A stretch of DNA of 18,216 nt from the NCBI GenBank assembly GCA_003118195.1, contig BEXV01001509.1, forward strand, positions 24,998 through 43,213, read 5' to 3'. Positions 1 through 10,800 of the stretch are shown here, piece by piece. Position numbers and translations under genes: made by a program. The notes under the pieces were generated by a model that worked only from the letters and a program-made list of their open reading frames with translations, did no database searches and was not told the DNA's origin. This DNA is from Hemicentrotus pulcherrimus. Taxonomy: Eukaryota > Echinodermata > Echinoidea > Camarodonta > Strongylocentrotidae. Positions within the stretch are counted from its first letter, which is position 1. Every line of letters starts with the position of its first letter.

Positions 1-397
1 TTTCCCTTTCTTTGTAGTTCAGTCCTTTGCATTTGATAAATTGATAGGAGGTACTCCCTTTCTGATTTTGGTCCAATAGAATCCGCGTTTATTTGTATCA
101 TTTACTTTACGAAAATCATTGCAAATGTTAAACATATGTGAAATATTAAACAACAATTCTGAATCCTAAAGTCAAATGCCATGGGTTATAGTATGGGAGG
201 TTGTTATCCTAAAACAGATCTGGAGCACTCATTTGGTCAAAATTAAAACGTCACTTAGCACTAGTCCAAAAAGAATTCAGCAAATTCCTTCGAGGACTGA
301 CTTTGAATAAACATACAACAGAGTTTCTCAAAGTACGCTGTTGACTTTATGTGGCAACTCTTAATTAACATCGTAAATAATCTTTTTTCTTTCGTAG
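1..397 (+). other. Intron 3' portion upstream of the first visible exon
   Basis: AT-rich sequence with no convincing exon. It ends in a pyrimidine-rich stretch and AG at 396-397. Nothing else recognisable. Confidence 0.6.
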
Positions 398-524
398 AGC
401 GACCATCTGTCTGGGTTGCTGGGCAACATGGATGGTGACCCTAGCAACGACCTAGTGAGAAGAGACGATTACAACCCTCTCGATGACCCGACCGATGAAG
501 AGATATTCCAGTTTGGTCAAACAT
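398..524 (+). CDS. Exon: VWD domain, GLLGN segment
   Basis: A 127-nt exon between a pyrimidine-rich acceptor (ttctttcgtag) and the donor at 525 (gtaaga). It encodes 42 residues from frame 398, including SGLLGNMDGDPSND and EEIFQFGQT, and ends in phase 1. The pattern GLLGN-x-(D/N)-x-(D/N)-P-x-(N/D)-D followed by FG-x-(T/S)-W is typical of the C-terminal half of VWD domains in Mesh/SUSD2/MUC4-type proteins. The Trp codon is completed across the intron (T + GG), which supports the junction. Use of AG at 396-397 gives phase 0 at the 5' side; the AG at 398-399 would give phase 2. Upstream exons are not in the window, so the start phase cannot be confirmed. The internal Met at 428 is not a start codon in this model. 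Confidence 0.85.
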
Positions 525-3500
525 GTAAGATTTTAGATTGCATTCAATCGAACAATCGTGTAATTTTTTGATCACGATTTTGATGGAAACCCTGACATAA
601 AAGTATTGATGTTGTCAGTAATATACCAATGGATATAATTATGTAGACCCCTTTAGACATCAAAAGCTAGACAACTTAAAAGATATTCGAGAGAGAGGAA
701 GAGAGAGAGAGAGAGAGAGGAAGACAACGTTTAAAAGGCTGATATTTTCTTTTCCTTTACGGTGTGAAATCCTCGAATGTAAAGATTAATAACAGCATTT
801 TTTTTCAATATTTGGCAAAGTTTCGGGATTTAACAGGGTTGATTGTTAACAGTGTTTATACTAAAAACAATGAAAATCAAAGAGCACTCAAATTAATGGG
901 ACACGTTTCAGCAAGAAGGGTCCTCCTCCATGCTCGTACTAAATTTTACAACAGAATTTAACCGTATGCATACAAACTGTCTGATTACAAGGAACGTTGA
1001 TTCATCAGATTATGAAAGCTTGGGTATATGTCTTTAATTGTAAAATAGGGTAGAGGACTTGTCTGGTAAAGGATCTAAATAAACACTGTTGTCCACTTGG
1101 ATCCTCGACCAATAAAGCCCAGACATTGATATCATGGGGATCTATCACTTTGTTTTTCAACCTTTCAGGGGAGATCGAAACCGACTACAGCCTTTTCCGT
1201 TATGTGTCCGGCCTCACCCACGCCGATTACCACAACTCGACCTTCGTACCTCTTATGAACGTCAACCTCCCGACACTTTACCCAGCCTGTAACGACGTCA
1301 GCCAGTGTCTGTTCGACTACGAGGTGTCTAACGATGATGTAGAGCTGGCCATGGCTACACTGGGTGCCTTCGAAGCCTTCGAGAGCAGCTCTGAAAATAT
1401 TAGGAAAAGTGAGTGGATATCTTTTGAAATATGCAAGGAAGTGTAGTGCGACTGCACAAAGACATCAAATCTTACATTTTAAGTAATGGGAGATGAACTT
1501 GAAATCGCACGGTGTCTCTCTAAATGCGACGTGTCCAACGAAGACCACGACAGTTTTAGCCCTGTAAAAGACTAAATAGGAAATCGAAATATGTCTAACG
1601 AAGTGTCATTTATACCTAGTACAACCATTCTCTTGTGGCATTTCTATGAATTGCAGTCTTTTCTTCCTCTCCCACAGTTGACACGTGTCCAAATTCGATT
1701 ACCCCCTACAACGTCACTCAGACGAGACCCGTCAGATTCGAAAAAATACTTGGAAACGATCCAAACGTAATCCGCAACTTTAGCCTTCATTGTAGAAAAT
1801 GTAAAGATGAAAAACCTATTTTATATCTGTTTTGTTGTTGTAGCTTTTTTATTGATTACGTTTGCTTTTTCCCCAGTCGACGCATGTCCAAGTCAAATTA
1901 CACCCTATAATGGTACGAAGACGTACACTTCAGATTCGAATAGATACTTCAAGGACGCCGAGGTCTCCTTCACCTGTGACGAGGGCTTGATTATGGTCGG
2001 GTCATCCTACAAGCGATGTGCGTACAATGCAGAGGAGGGAAGCTTGATGTGGACCGGATCAACAGGCGACAACGAATGCATTGGTAAGAGTGATTAGCGC
2101 ATGACGATTCCAAAGACTTTAAGAAAGGAGGCGCGATTGTTAATTGGTAGAGCAGTGGTCTTGTAGGCGGGAGGACCCGGGTTCGAAACCAATTCGATGC
2201 AATGGTGCTCTTTGACAAAGCTTTAATCCTCATTACCAAGTCCCTTTTGAAAGATTTCATAGCCGTTGTCCCACTGGTTGCTTACCCACAAGCATACATA
2301 TCCTTTCTCAGTAGTAAGGCAAAGCTAACCAACCAAACAACCAAAGCAACCTAAGGTGATTTCAGTAGCCTCGATCACCGCTCTTGAAATTATGGAGCAT
2401 TGCATTGACATGAATATTCTATTATCCGTAGCAGAAGGGGGGGGGGGGGTCAATGCAGAAGGGTTTTGGGATTCTAATTGAGTTGTTTTCCCGAAGGCTG
2501 TGCTATCATCTTACAAGCTAGAACTCCGGCTAGAACCAGCCGATTCCAGTTGCGCGCTACGACATTTAATGGCGCAGGAGTGCGCCAGTGTGTTTTGACG
2601 CTCCGTGTAAGGTACATGTACATGTACATGAAATCAGTACTATATTGTGCCAGGTGGTTGTGCAAAAGTTTCGTCCCTTTAATGCCGCGTGAATTAGTTG
2701 TATGTGATATGTAATTTATTCAATTATACATTGATTTATTCATGACTTCTTTCAACAGGCTAATAATAACAATCTAGATGCAAATACTAAAAGGGTCTCG
2801 TTTACTATCATCATTGTTGTAATTATATAAATCCTGCTAACGTAGGATTCAGATTTGATAGACATGTATATTCAAAATCGAGTTACTGCTTTAGAAAAAG
2901 GTGGTAATGATGATTCTAGTACGAAGTTACTTGTTTATGTATGATAGAGCAAGGTACCAAATGAGGTTTCTGTAACAAACATAGGAAGATACACAATTTA
3001 CAAATATTTGTTGACGTTTATTTTCAGAATCTTCATGTGGCTTCCTGGACACACCCTCCAACGGCTCGATCTCTCTCAGCGAAGATGGTCTAACAGCGAC
3101 ATTTGCTTGCGAAGAAGGGTTTACCATGAACGGCGGCAGTCAATCGGTATGCCAAAACGCGGTATGGAGCAACGGCGCCCCGACTTGCACCGGTGAGTAT
3201 TATCTCCCATGGCGCGCTTACACCCTTTGTGTGGTCGTACCCGTGACGAGCATTTGGCGCGAAATAATCATCTGTGAACCAGTTCCTTTGAAGGGAAAAT
3301 ATTAACAGACTTGAACTCCAAGACAAGGGGTCAATGCTATTGAGCTGCAGGGTTCGTTTGCATCATCACAATACGTACATTAACACAGAACTGATTTCGA
3401 ACAATAAAGTGCGTGATTGTGTTTGTGTGTTGTGTGGGTGCGTACCGGTGTGCGAGAGTGAAACATTTAGAGAATGAAAAGGAGAGATTACAAAAAGGAA

Positions 3501-4842
3501 AAGTAAGGGACAGAGAAAGAAAGAACCTTCCAGTTATACACATTTATCAATGTTTAAAGTGAATACACAACTTAACCACCCTTGATGTTAAGGTACTACA
3601 CATTTATAAATATTCATCGAGATTTTTTTAAAATCTGAAACAGTAGAAAGTGTCGATTGAGTTTGATGGGTATATTCATAAAGAAAAAGAGAGGGGGTCG
3701 GAAAAGGGATTTGACTCGAGCAGGAAAATGGAGATCGTTTCTAGGGACTTGGAACATTACTCACAGTTCAATCAAAATATAATATACTTGGTTGAAAAAA
3801 CATGGCGGTTGAATCGTTTGAAATAATAACCTCACTTTCAACTTATCCCAATCATCCACCAACCCCACCATGGTCAGTTTGATAACACCACTCGGTTGAT
3901 TCTAGCCTTTCTCTGTCCCCCTTTCTCTGCCCTGCCGCTGACCCAGACAACGATCTCATCTCCGGCGACAATAACGCCGTCGTCATCGCGCTCAGTGTGG
4001 TCTTTTCCTTTATCTTTATCGTACTCCTCGTCGTCGGCATCTTCGTGTTCATGCGATATTGGCAATCGGGCACGTTCAATACCGAAAAACAAGAGTGAGT
4101 CAATTTTCTTTTCCTTTACTCAGTTTTAAAGTTAGGTTGTACCCGATTTTAGGAGACATTGAATTTCCTCCGTTTTCGATATGTTTGGAGGTTTGCAATA
4201 TCTAAGATGGATTTAAAAACGGCCAAAATAAACAGGCTCTATACACATCCTGAACTTAACTGATTTGGTGAAAGAGAACTCGAAATGTCCAGAGGATCAT
4301 GACAATAATTAACTGTTTCCCATGAAGACTTAAACGTTTTATAGAGTTAAATACATAGATTTAGTGCATATGAAAGTGGATATAAAAGAAATAAAAACTA
4401 CTGAAAATATCACTCAATGTAAAAAATGAAATAGCTTAATTACAGTAGGTTTGTATCAGTTTATGAAATTCCTTCGATAAAATAAGAATATCTATTGTTG
4501 ACGTGACACGTACTAACATATAAGTTACATATTTAATTAACTTGATATCGACTTGTATTTCTAAATTAAAGAATCAGTACTTATTCAAAAAGTAGCAAAT
4601 GCATTTTTTGCTTCATTTTTCATCGCCTTTCTCTGCAACTCCCACAACATTTTCTCTTCCCCTTTCCTTTCCCATTCCCTCATCGTACCACGCTTCGACC
4701 ACGAAACAGGCCTAAAATTTCCACCAAGGAAGCGGAGGTCAACTGGGGAATGGAGGATGACACCGGCAACCTCGAACATATCTATACTGCAAACGTGCCA
4801 TCGAAAACACCCCAGCCATCGAGCGAAACACCCTATTTATAG
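398..4842 (+). CDS. Mesh/SUSD2-like VWD-sushi transmembrane protein, 3' part, ending A (short tail)
   Basis: Joined exons 398-524, 1169-1408, 1877-2083, 3028-3192, 3947-4094 and 4710-4842 give one open frame of 339 residues ending in TAG at 4840-4842. All junctions have GT/AG borders and matching phases (1,1,1,1,2). Order: C-terminal half of a VWD domain (residues 1 to about 120), sushi 1 (about 124-191), sushi 2 (about 194-246), membrane helix (about 258-282) and a 57-residue cytoplasmic tail. This is the C-terminal architecture of Drosophila Mesh, vertebrate SUSD2 and MUC4-like proteins, which act at the cell surface; Mesh is a septate-junction component. The N-terminal part (usually NIDO and AMOP domains) would lie upstream of the window. 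Family assignment rests on motifs such as GLLGN, FGQTW and CLFDY plus domain order; a function in junctions is inference. The half-sushi exon 1678-1800 could be inserted in frame. Confidence 0.85.
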
Positions 4843-7800
4843 TTTTGATTATGAAGACCACCCTTTTCCACGAAGATAATCATATTTAATGTCCACTGGA
4901 GTAACTTGGTACATTTCACTTGCTAAGAACACTTTAATAAATATACAGGTGTACAATTTTTTTCATGATAAAGTCCTTTGCTCTTAAATGCCCAATATCC
5001 GTTGCATGCGAGACGTCACGATATGCCTGACGTAGGAGTACGTCAAAGACTAACGTAGGAGTGCGTCAAAGATTGACGCAGTTTTGCACGATTTGAGAGC
5101 GACAACATTCAAGATTTATGTATAAAAAAGAAACTTTTCACACATTACGTTGAATAACGAGAGTAAGTGTCGATTTTATTTTATTTTTGAGCAGGTAAGG
5201 AAGCACTCGGAATGTCGCATCGCGTGCAATGAGTATATTAAGTAATGCATACAGGTTGAAGTAATGTCTGTGCAGCAAATGTATTCATCAGAGCTTTCGT
5301 GCTCTTCGTGTTTTGAACAGTGCGCACTTTTAACCCGTTGACTACTGAATTATCTAATTCCCATAGGCTTTACACAGGGCCCCCAGGTTCCCGTAATCAA
5401 TGGGTTAATTATCAAATCATAACAAGAACAAGAACTAATGCAAAACTGGTCGAAATCGTAAAAAGAACATTCTGATTGAAGTAATGTCACAGCTGTGGAA
5501 ATTCTATAACTTTGAATCTTGAAAATGCATTCTGGTACTTGCGTTGACGTGAGGTCGTTTTTGTACAGACGATTGTCATTAAAAACAGTGAAAAATGAAA
5601 GCTAAGATGACTCAGTAGTCACTCTCGAAATAAGTGTCTGGCTCGCAAAAGCCCAAGGGAAGAAATCTAAATAAAAAAAAATATGGTATTCAATTTCACT
5701 CGAACCAAGTTCATTAGGTACTCGGGTATGTATTCAGAAAACATGATAAACACTTTCAGTGTATTTCTCGAGGGAAAAAAGAAAACTTTTTGTATATTAA
5801 ATAAATGAAATCGTTTATAATTCGGGTTTGCTATGTATGAATTATATATTGCGATGTATTTTTAGTTATTTTGATATGTATTATTTTATAAGTGTGATTG
5901 TTTTGTTAATACATCAATATTGCCTTGATTATCAGAAGAAGAAAAAAAATAGTAAATAGGAGGCATGAAATAAGCGTCATATCTATGATTACAGAAACAT
6001 TCCAGTTTTACCAAAGATTTTTCTTAATAGTTTTATGCCATTAGTGCTGTGCCTTAGAACGTGCTATATTTTCTATCCTTATTTCATGTAACAGTTATGG
6101 CCAGTTTCTTCTTTCAAGTTTCTTCAATATCAGTAGTTCCTTGAGCTGAATATAAAAAAGCTTTTGTAGAAGTGCTTTTCATCATTTCTCAAGGAAGTTT
6201 TGTTTAGTCGCAGGTTTTGTCTGACATTGAGGAAAGTAGTTGTTTATTGCTTGTTATTCATCTGAAGAAGTCGTAAAACGTTATATGATTCACAAGAGGC
6301 CAAGTCAATTAAAATATATCTCTGTAGCCATGAATGGAATAAGAGATCATTTTGCAGTTAAGAAAAGTCTCAAAAATGTAACTGTAGTAAAGATTATATT
6401 ATGCAAGTACTATATACGTAAAGGGTATCTTGATTATGTGGCTCAAGAAATGTAAAGCTATGAAATCCTCAGTTGTGCGACTAAACCGACTAAAAAAACC
6501 TAAGCGATAGCTAAGTCATTTGAGGTACGATGTAAGTTTTGGTCGGTCTGTTTTTGGCTGCTGTTGGTGTGATGTCAGGTTTTCGTTGTCGGTAACGTTT
6601 ACATCTACTATTTTTACTTATTTTATTATGACAAAATACAAGTTGTGTCTGTAAGAGAGATTTGACATTTAGTTTGTATATTTGCGGTCACTTTTCACTT
6701 GTAATGATTTCACCTGATCTTTTTCAACTATTTAAAGAAATAAATGGCAAGTTGCATTTTATTTCCTTTAAAGCTCATATTTTCCTATGTAATATATACT
6801 GCAACATAATATTCTTGTACATACTTACATTTTCCTACATTCGTATTCCAGCTAATTTAGTAATCAGATTTAAGTAATGCAAAATAGCAGCCTTTGTACG
6901 TAACTCCCGAGGATATGAGTCTCTAACTGCTAGCGTAGAGTTAAAATATTTGAAGCAATTGCGCTATGATTTATTTTGAAAAAGATGTATATCTCTCTAA
7001 ATATTATCTGTAGATATAGAAGCAAGAGAGAATAGCAATAATCACATCATTTAATGACCCTTGCCACGAATATTGTCAATCACATGTTATACTGATTTGG
7101 AAAAGCATTAATAAATTTCATGGACATTTTCTATTGAAAACCAGAAATACTCAGTTTCCTTTGTCTTTATATTATTTTTCTAATATGATGAGTCTGATGG
7201 TTAACATTTAAAGAGGCTCGATACTCTTTTACTTTTTCGCGATTTTTCGCTTTCTTTTCATGGATGTTTTTATTTTCATCCTTTGATTTGATTTGTATTT
7301 CATGTTATCTCTTAACTAGCCCTTCGAGTTTTCAAATCCCCTCCCCTGTCATGACTAGTTTTGATTTTAATACGCGTTTTATTTGCATGTACATAATAAT
7401 GATAACAATTCATATATTTGTATATTTAGAACAGTTGAGAGGAATAACGAAACAAAAAGTTTGTTATCATCAAAGTTACGTTTAAAAGTTTGTATACAGC
7501 AATCAAACCCAGCAGTAATTCAAGTTTAAAATGTTTTACCTCATATATCTATTTTGATGTTTCAAGTGAATATTCACCGTTTTTGTTTCCATCTTTGTTT
7601 GTGTTTGTCTTATCGTCATCTGTTATTTGTTACAGACTCAGGTAATTAATATATCTGCTTTTTTATAATTGATGATAACATTAAAGATCAGACTATATCC
7701 TATTCTTCAAGTCTTCATTCTCCATGTGTGAAACAATTTTCTTTACGTTCATACATACATAAATGCATAAAGAATGTACACAAGCTATATCGGAAGGGAC

Positions 7801-10800
7801 CCTATACATCTTTTGATGTCTTTTTTTTTAAAGCCTTTATCGGGATGACAAAATTTATGTAATAATGGATTCTCTTTTGAAATGTGATTATCACTCAAAT
7901 TAATCACACATTATTTTACCCCCATGTATATATATATATATACATATATTATTTTGCAAATGTAGACGAATACTTACAAATATGTGAATTGTGTATTTTT
8001 TGGTTTGTATGCTTTTATATGACTATATTTCATTCCATATCATGGTAAATTTTGGGTTATATTGCACAAAACGTACCATTGATGGTAACTTTTCCATTAA
8101 TGTTAACTACCATGGAAACCTTGATTTTGATTGCTGCTGATACCTTTTACCTTAGTAGTTGCCATTGATGGCAACATTTGGAAAGTTTTATGCAACGGGC
8201 CATGGGGTCATTCCTGTAGCCCGACAATGCATGAGACCAGCAACCCAAAAGACAGACATTTACGAATAGGTCACTGATCCAAAAGCCGTCGAGGTGTTGA
8301 GAAAACATAGAATTACCCAAGAAAATGTAGAAATTAGAAGAAAGTTCCCTTATTTACTGAGACCGACGTTCCAAGAGATCGACAACATATGATAAGCCCG
8401 ACAGTTCAAATAGATATACAAATAAAAATATAATAGAAATATAGGTCGCATGGACTGTCGGATTCGTTGTCCGTTGGTCTGGGGGGGGTAATATATTTAC
8501 AATCATGCTGTTTGTAATATTTTTAGACCCTTTAATTCAGGATAGTTCATTACATTGTATTTTCGTTCGTCCACTGTTATTCTCTCAATTGCTCATGCTT
8601 TAAGTCCTCAATTAAGTTGTTATACACAGTATATGAATATAACATGAATCTGAATATCAATCAATAAATTCTGGGACTTTTTAATGATTTTCTACACCAT
8701 CACACAATATACTTATGCATTGAATTCATAGAGAACTTGTGTTTGGTAAAAAGATGAAGGCTTGCTCAATATAAACGTAAAGAACATTATTTTATCAATA
8801 ACGGCACGTTAAAGAGAAACTCCAGTACTGGTAAAAAAAGAAAATTTATTTTCACAGAATCAAACGAAACTTACACTGAATGTTCAAGATTACAAATAAA
8901 TAACATGTGCCAAACAATTTTGGAAGAAAATGTATACTGGCTGAGTATTGAGCATAGAAAGACAAGGAAATCAAGGTAGTACCAACCCCGACACCATGTG
9001 TGTTGTCCCATATATAGCTTTCTGTGTACAGTGCTTGTTACTTTACCAAGACTCGGTCAAATTTATTATGATTTTGATGACTCCAGACCCTTGCAGTACA
9101 CACCAATACTTACATGCTACATGATCAACTGTTTCTGATCCTTTCCACAACTTTTCTTTCACAATGCAATCGCATTACCAGTACTAAAGTTTAGCTTTAA
9201 CATATACAAGGTTCACTTTTATATAACATATCTGTATTTGTGGTTGAAATACGTCACATTCAAATAACAGGAACATCAAAACTCCATATCATTCCTTTAT
9301 ATAATTCATAACGATGCTATGTCAATATACTTATGATGATAATGTTTAATACACTATTGAACGAATCGTTGGTGCGTTGCATTAATGTTTTCTCTAATTG
9401 TAAAATAGTTTAATGGTAACTTGGAGTACTAATTGAATTTGTTCACCTTCAATTTCATTAAAACAACTATTTGTCATCTATTAATATATATATAATCATC
9501 GGTGATAAATTTCGATTAATTCATGAACGAGTTTAGTGAGACTAGACATTGGGTGGCGGGAAAACTAATTTGAAGGTTTAATAATTTAAACAGGAGAGAA
9601 CGACAACATCTAATCTTTTTTTTAATTGATATTTTACTTCTACAGCAGGGATTGTACCTTACAAAAAGATAACAAAATTAGCTCTTAGTTGGGCCATTTT
9701 GAATATTGTGTTTATTTTTGTTAATGACACGGCTGTTAAACCCCAATACGTTTCATCCATTCAAATTAAACCCTACCGACTTGTGACTGGTTAAACAAAA
9801 GTGGCCATTTTTATTATTGCTTATTAATAACAATTCAGTACAACCGTACAACGTCTTTTGGCAAGTATTACTCTACATTTGCCACTCTCTACCCATGTGA
9901 TTTCAATGGGCACCATCCCGGTATAGGGAAAGAGATCCTTAAATGCTTGAGCTCGGCTAGGGCCAAAATTAGGGCCGAGGTAATCATAAGATTCCAAGGC
10001 CCTCATGGAAAACTGTTCTGTTATTATTATCATTATTATCATCAGTATTAGCATTATAAATATTATTATTAGTAGTAGTATTACTATTTTTATTATCATC
10101 ATTATTGCTATTATATACGACTTTTGATATTGAAATCTTAAATTCATGCTTGCGGGAGAATATTTTTTTTGTTTTAAATGGGAGGTAGTGTATGTGTGCT
10201 AATTACACAATATTTGAAAAGAGAAAATACAAACTGAAGCTTTAATATTCAATCACAAAATATGTCGAAATGGTGGAATTCTCTTACGCTTTTAAGGTAT
10301 TCGCTAAATAAGCATTAACGCTATGTTATACTGATGTTTTGCAGTTAGGCTCGTTACATGGTAAAGACTAAATGTTCAACGTCATAATAAAGGATTCTTT
10401 CCGCAGTTATGAAGAATGGCATTTTAAGAAAGCATGATGAGTTGTTTGATGTGTTGAAAACCATAAGCAATCTCTATACGAAGTACACGAAACGTTAGGT
10501 GCAGGAATATAATTTGGATTTTGGATTTTTGAGTATTTTGAAAATTCTGCTGAGTATGATTGGGAGACGAGTATTATGATGATGATGATGATGATGATGA
10601 TGATTACGATGGTCATGTGATGTGATGAGAAATAAAAAGTAGAATAAATGACGTATTAAGTGTGTTGAACACATTCAAAGGCGCATATCCAAAACAAGCG
10701 AATATGTATGCAATCATTACAATAATTCATATTTAGTGTTATTATTATTGGTGCATGGCGTTCATACCTTTTGGCATTAATTTTCATGCCATGAATTAAC

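Noticed and set aside
1126..1446. Single-exon gene from ATG 1126 to stop 1446
   Set aside because: The first 43 nt are intronic with an acceptor at 1168, and the end reads through a good donor at 1409; the interior is a VWD exon of the larger gene.
2130..2203. Functional tRNA gene
   Set aside because: The A and B boxes are present, but the T-stem and acceptor stem do not pair and a SINE body and tail follow; called a tRNA-derived SINE.
3008..3196. Plus-strand open frame over sushi exon 2
   Set aside because: Wrong frame; the correct phase-1 frame gives a complete CCP with four cysteines and the conserved Trp.
3896..4129. Open frames on both strands over membrane exon A (3896-4129 plus strand, 3852-4103 and 3874-4092 minus strand)
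   Set aside because: They are out-of-frame or antisense shadows of the membrane exon, which has proper splice sites and phase in another frame.
9824..10147. Minus-strand 107-residue open frame
   Set aside because: Its N-terminal half is poly-Ile/Met from the ATT/ATC repeat and the rest is SINE-like sequence also found at 12140-12357.
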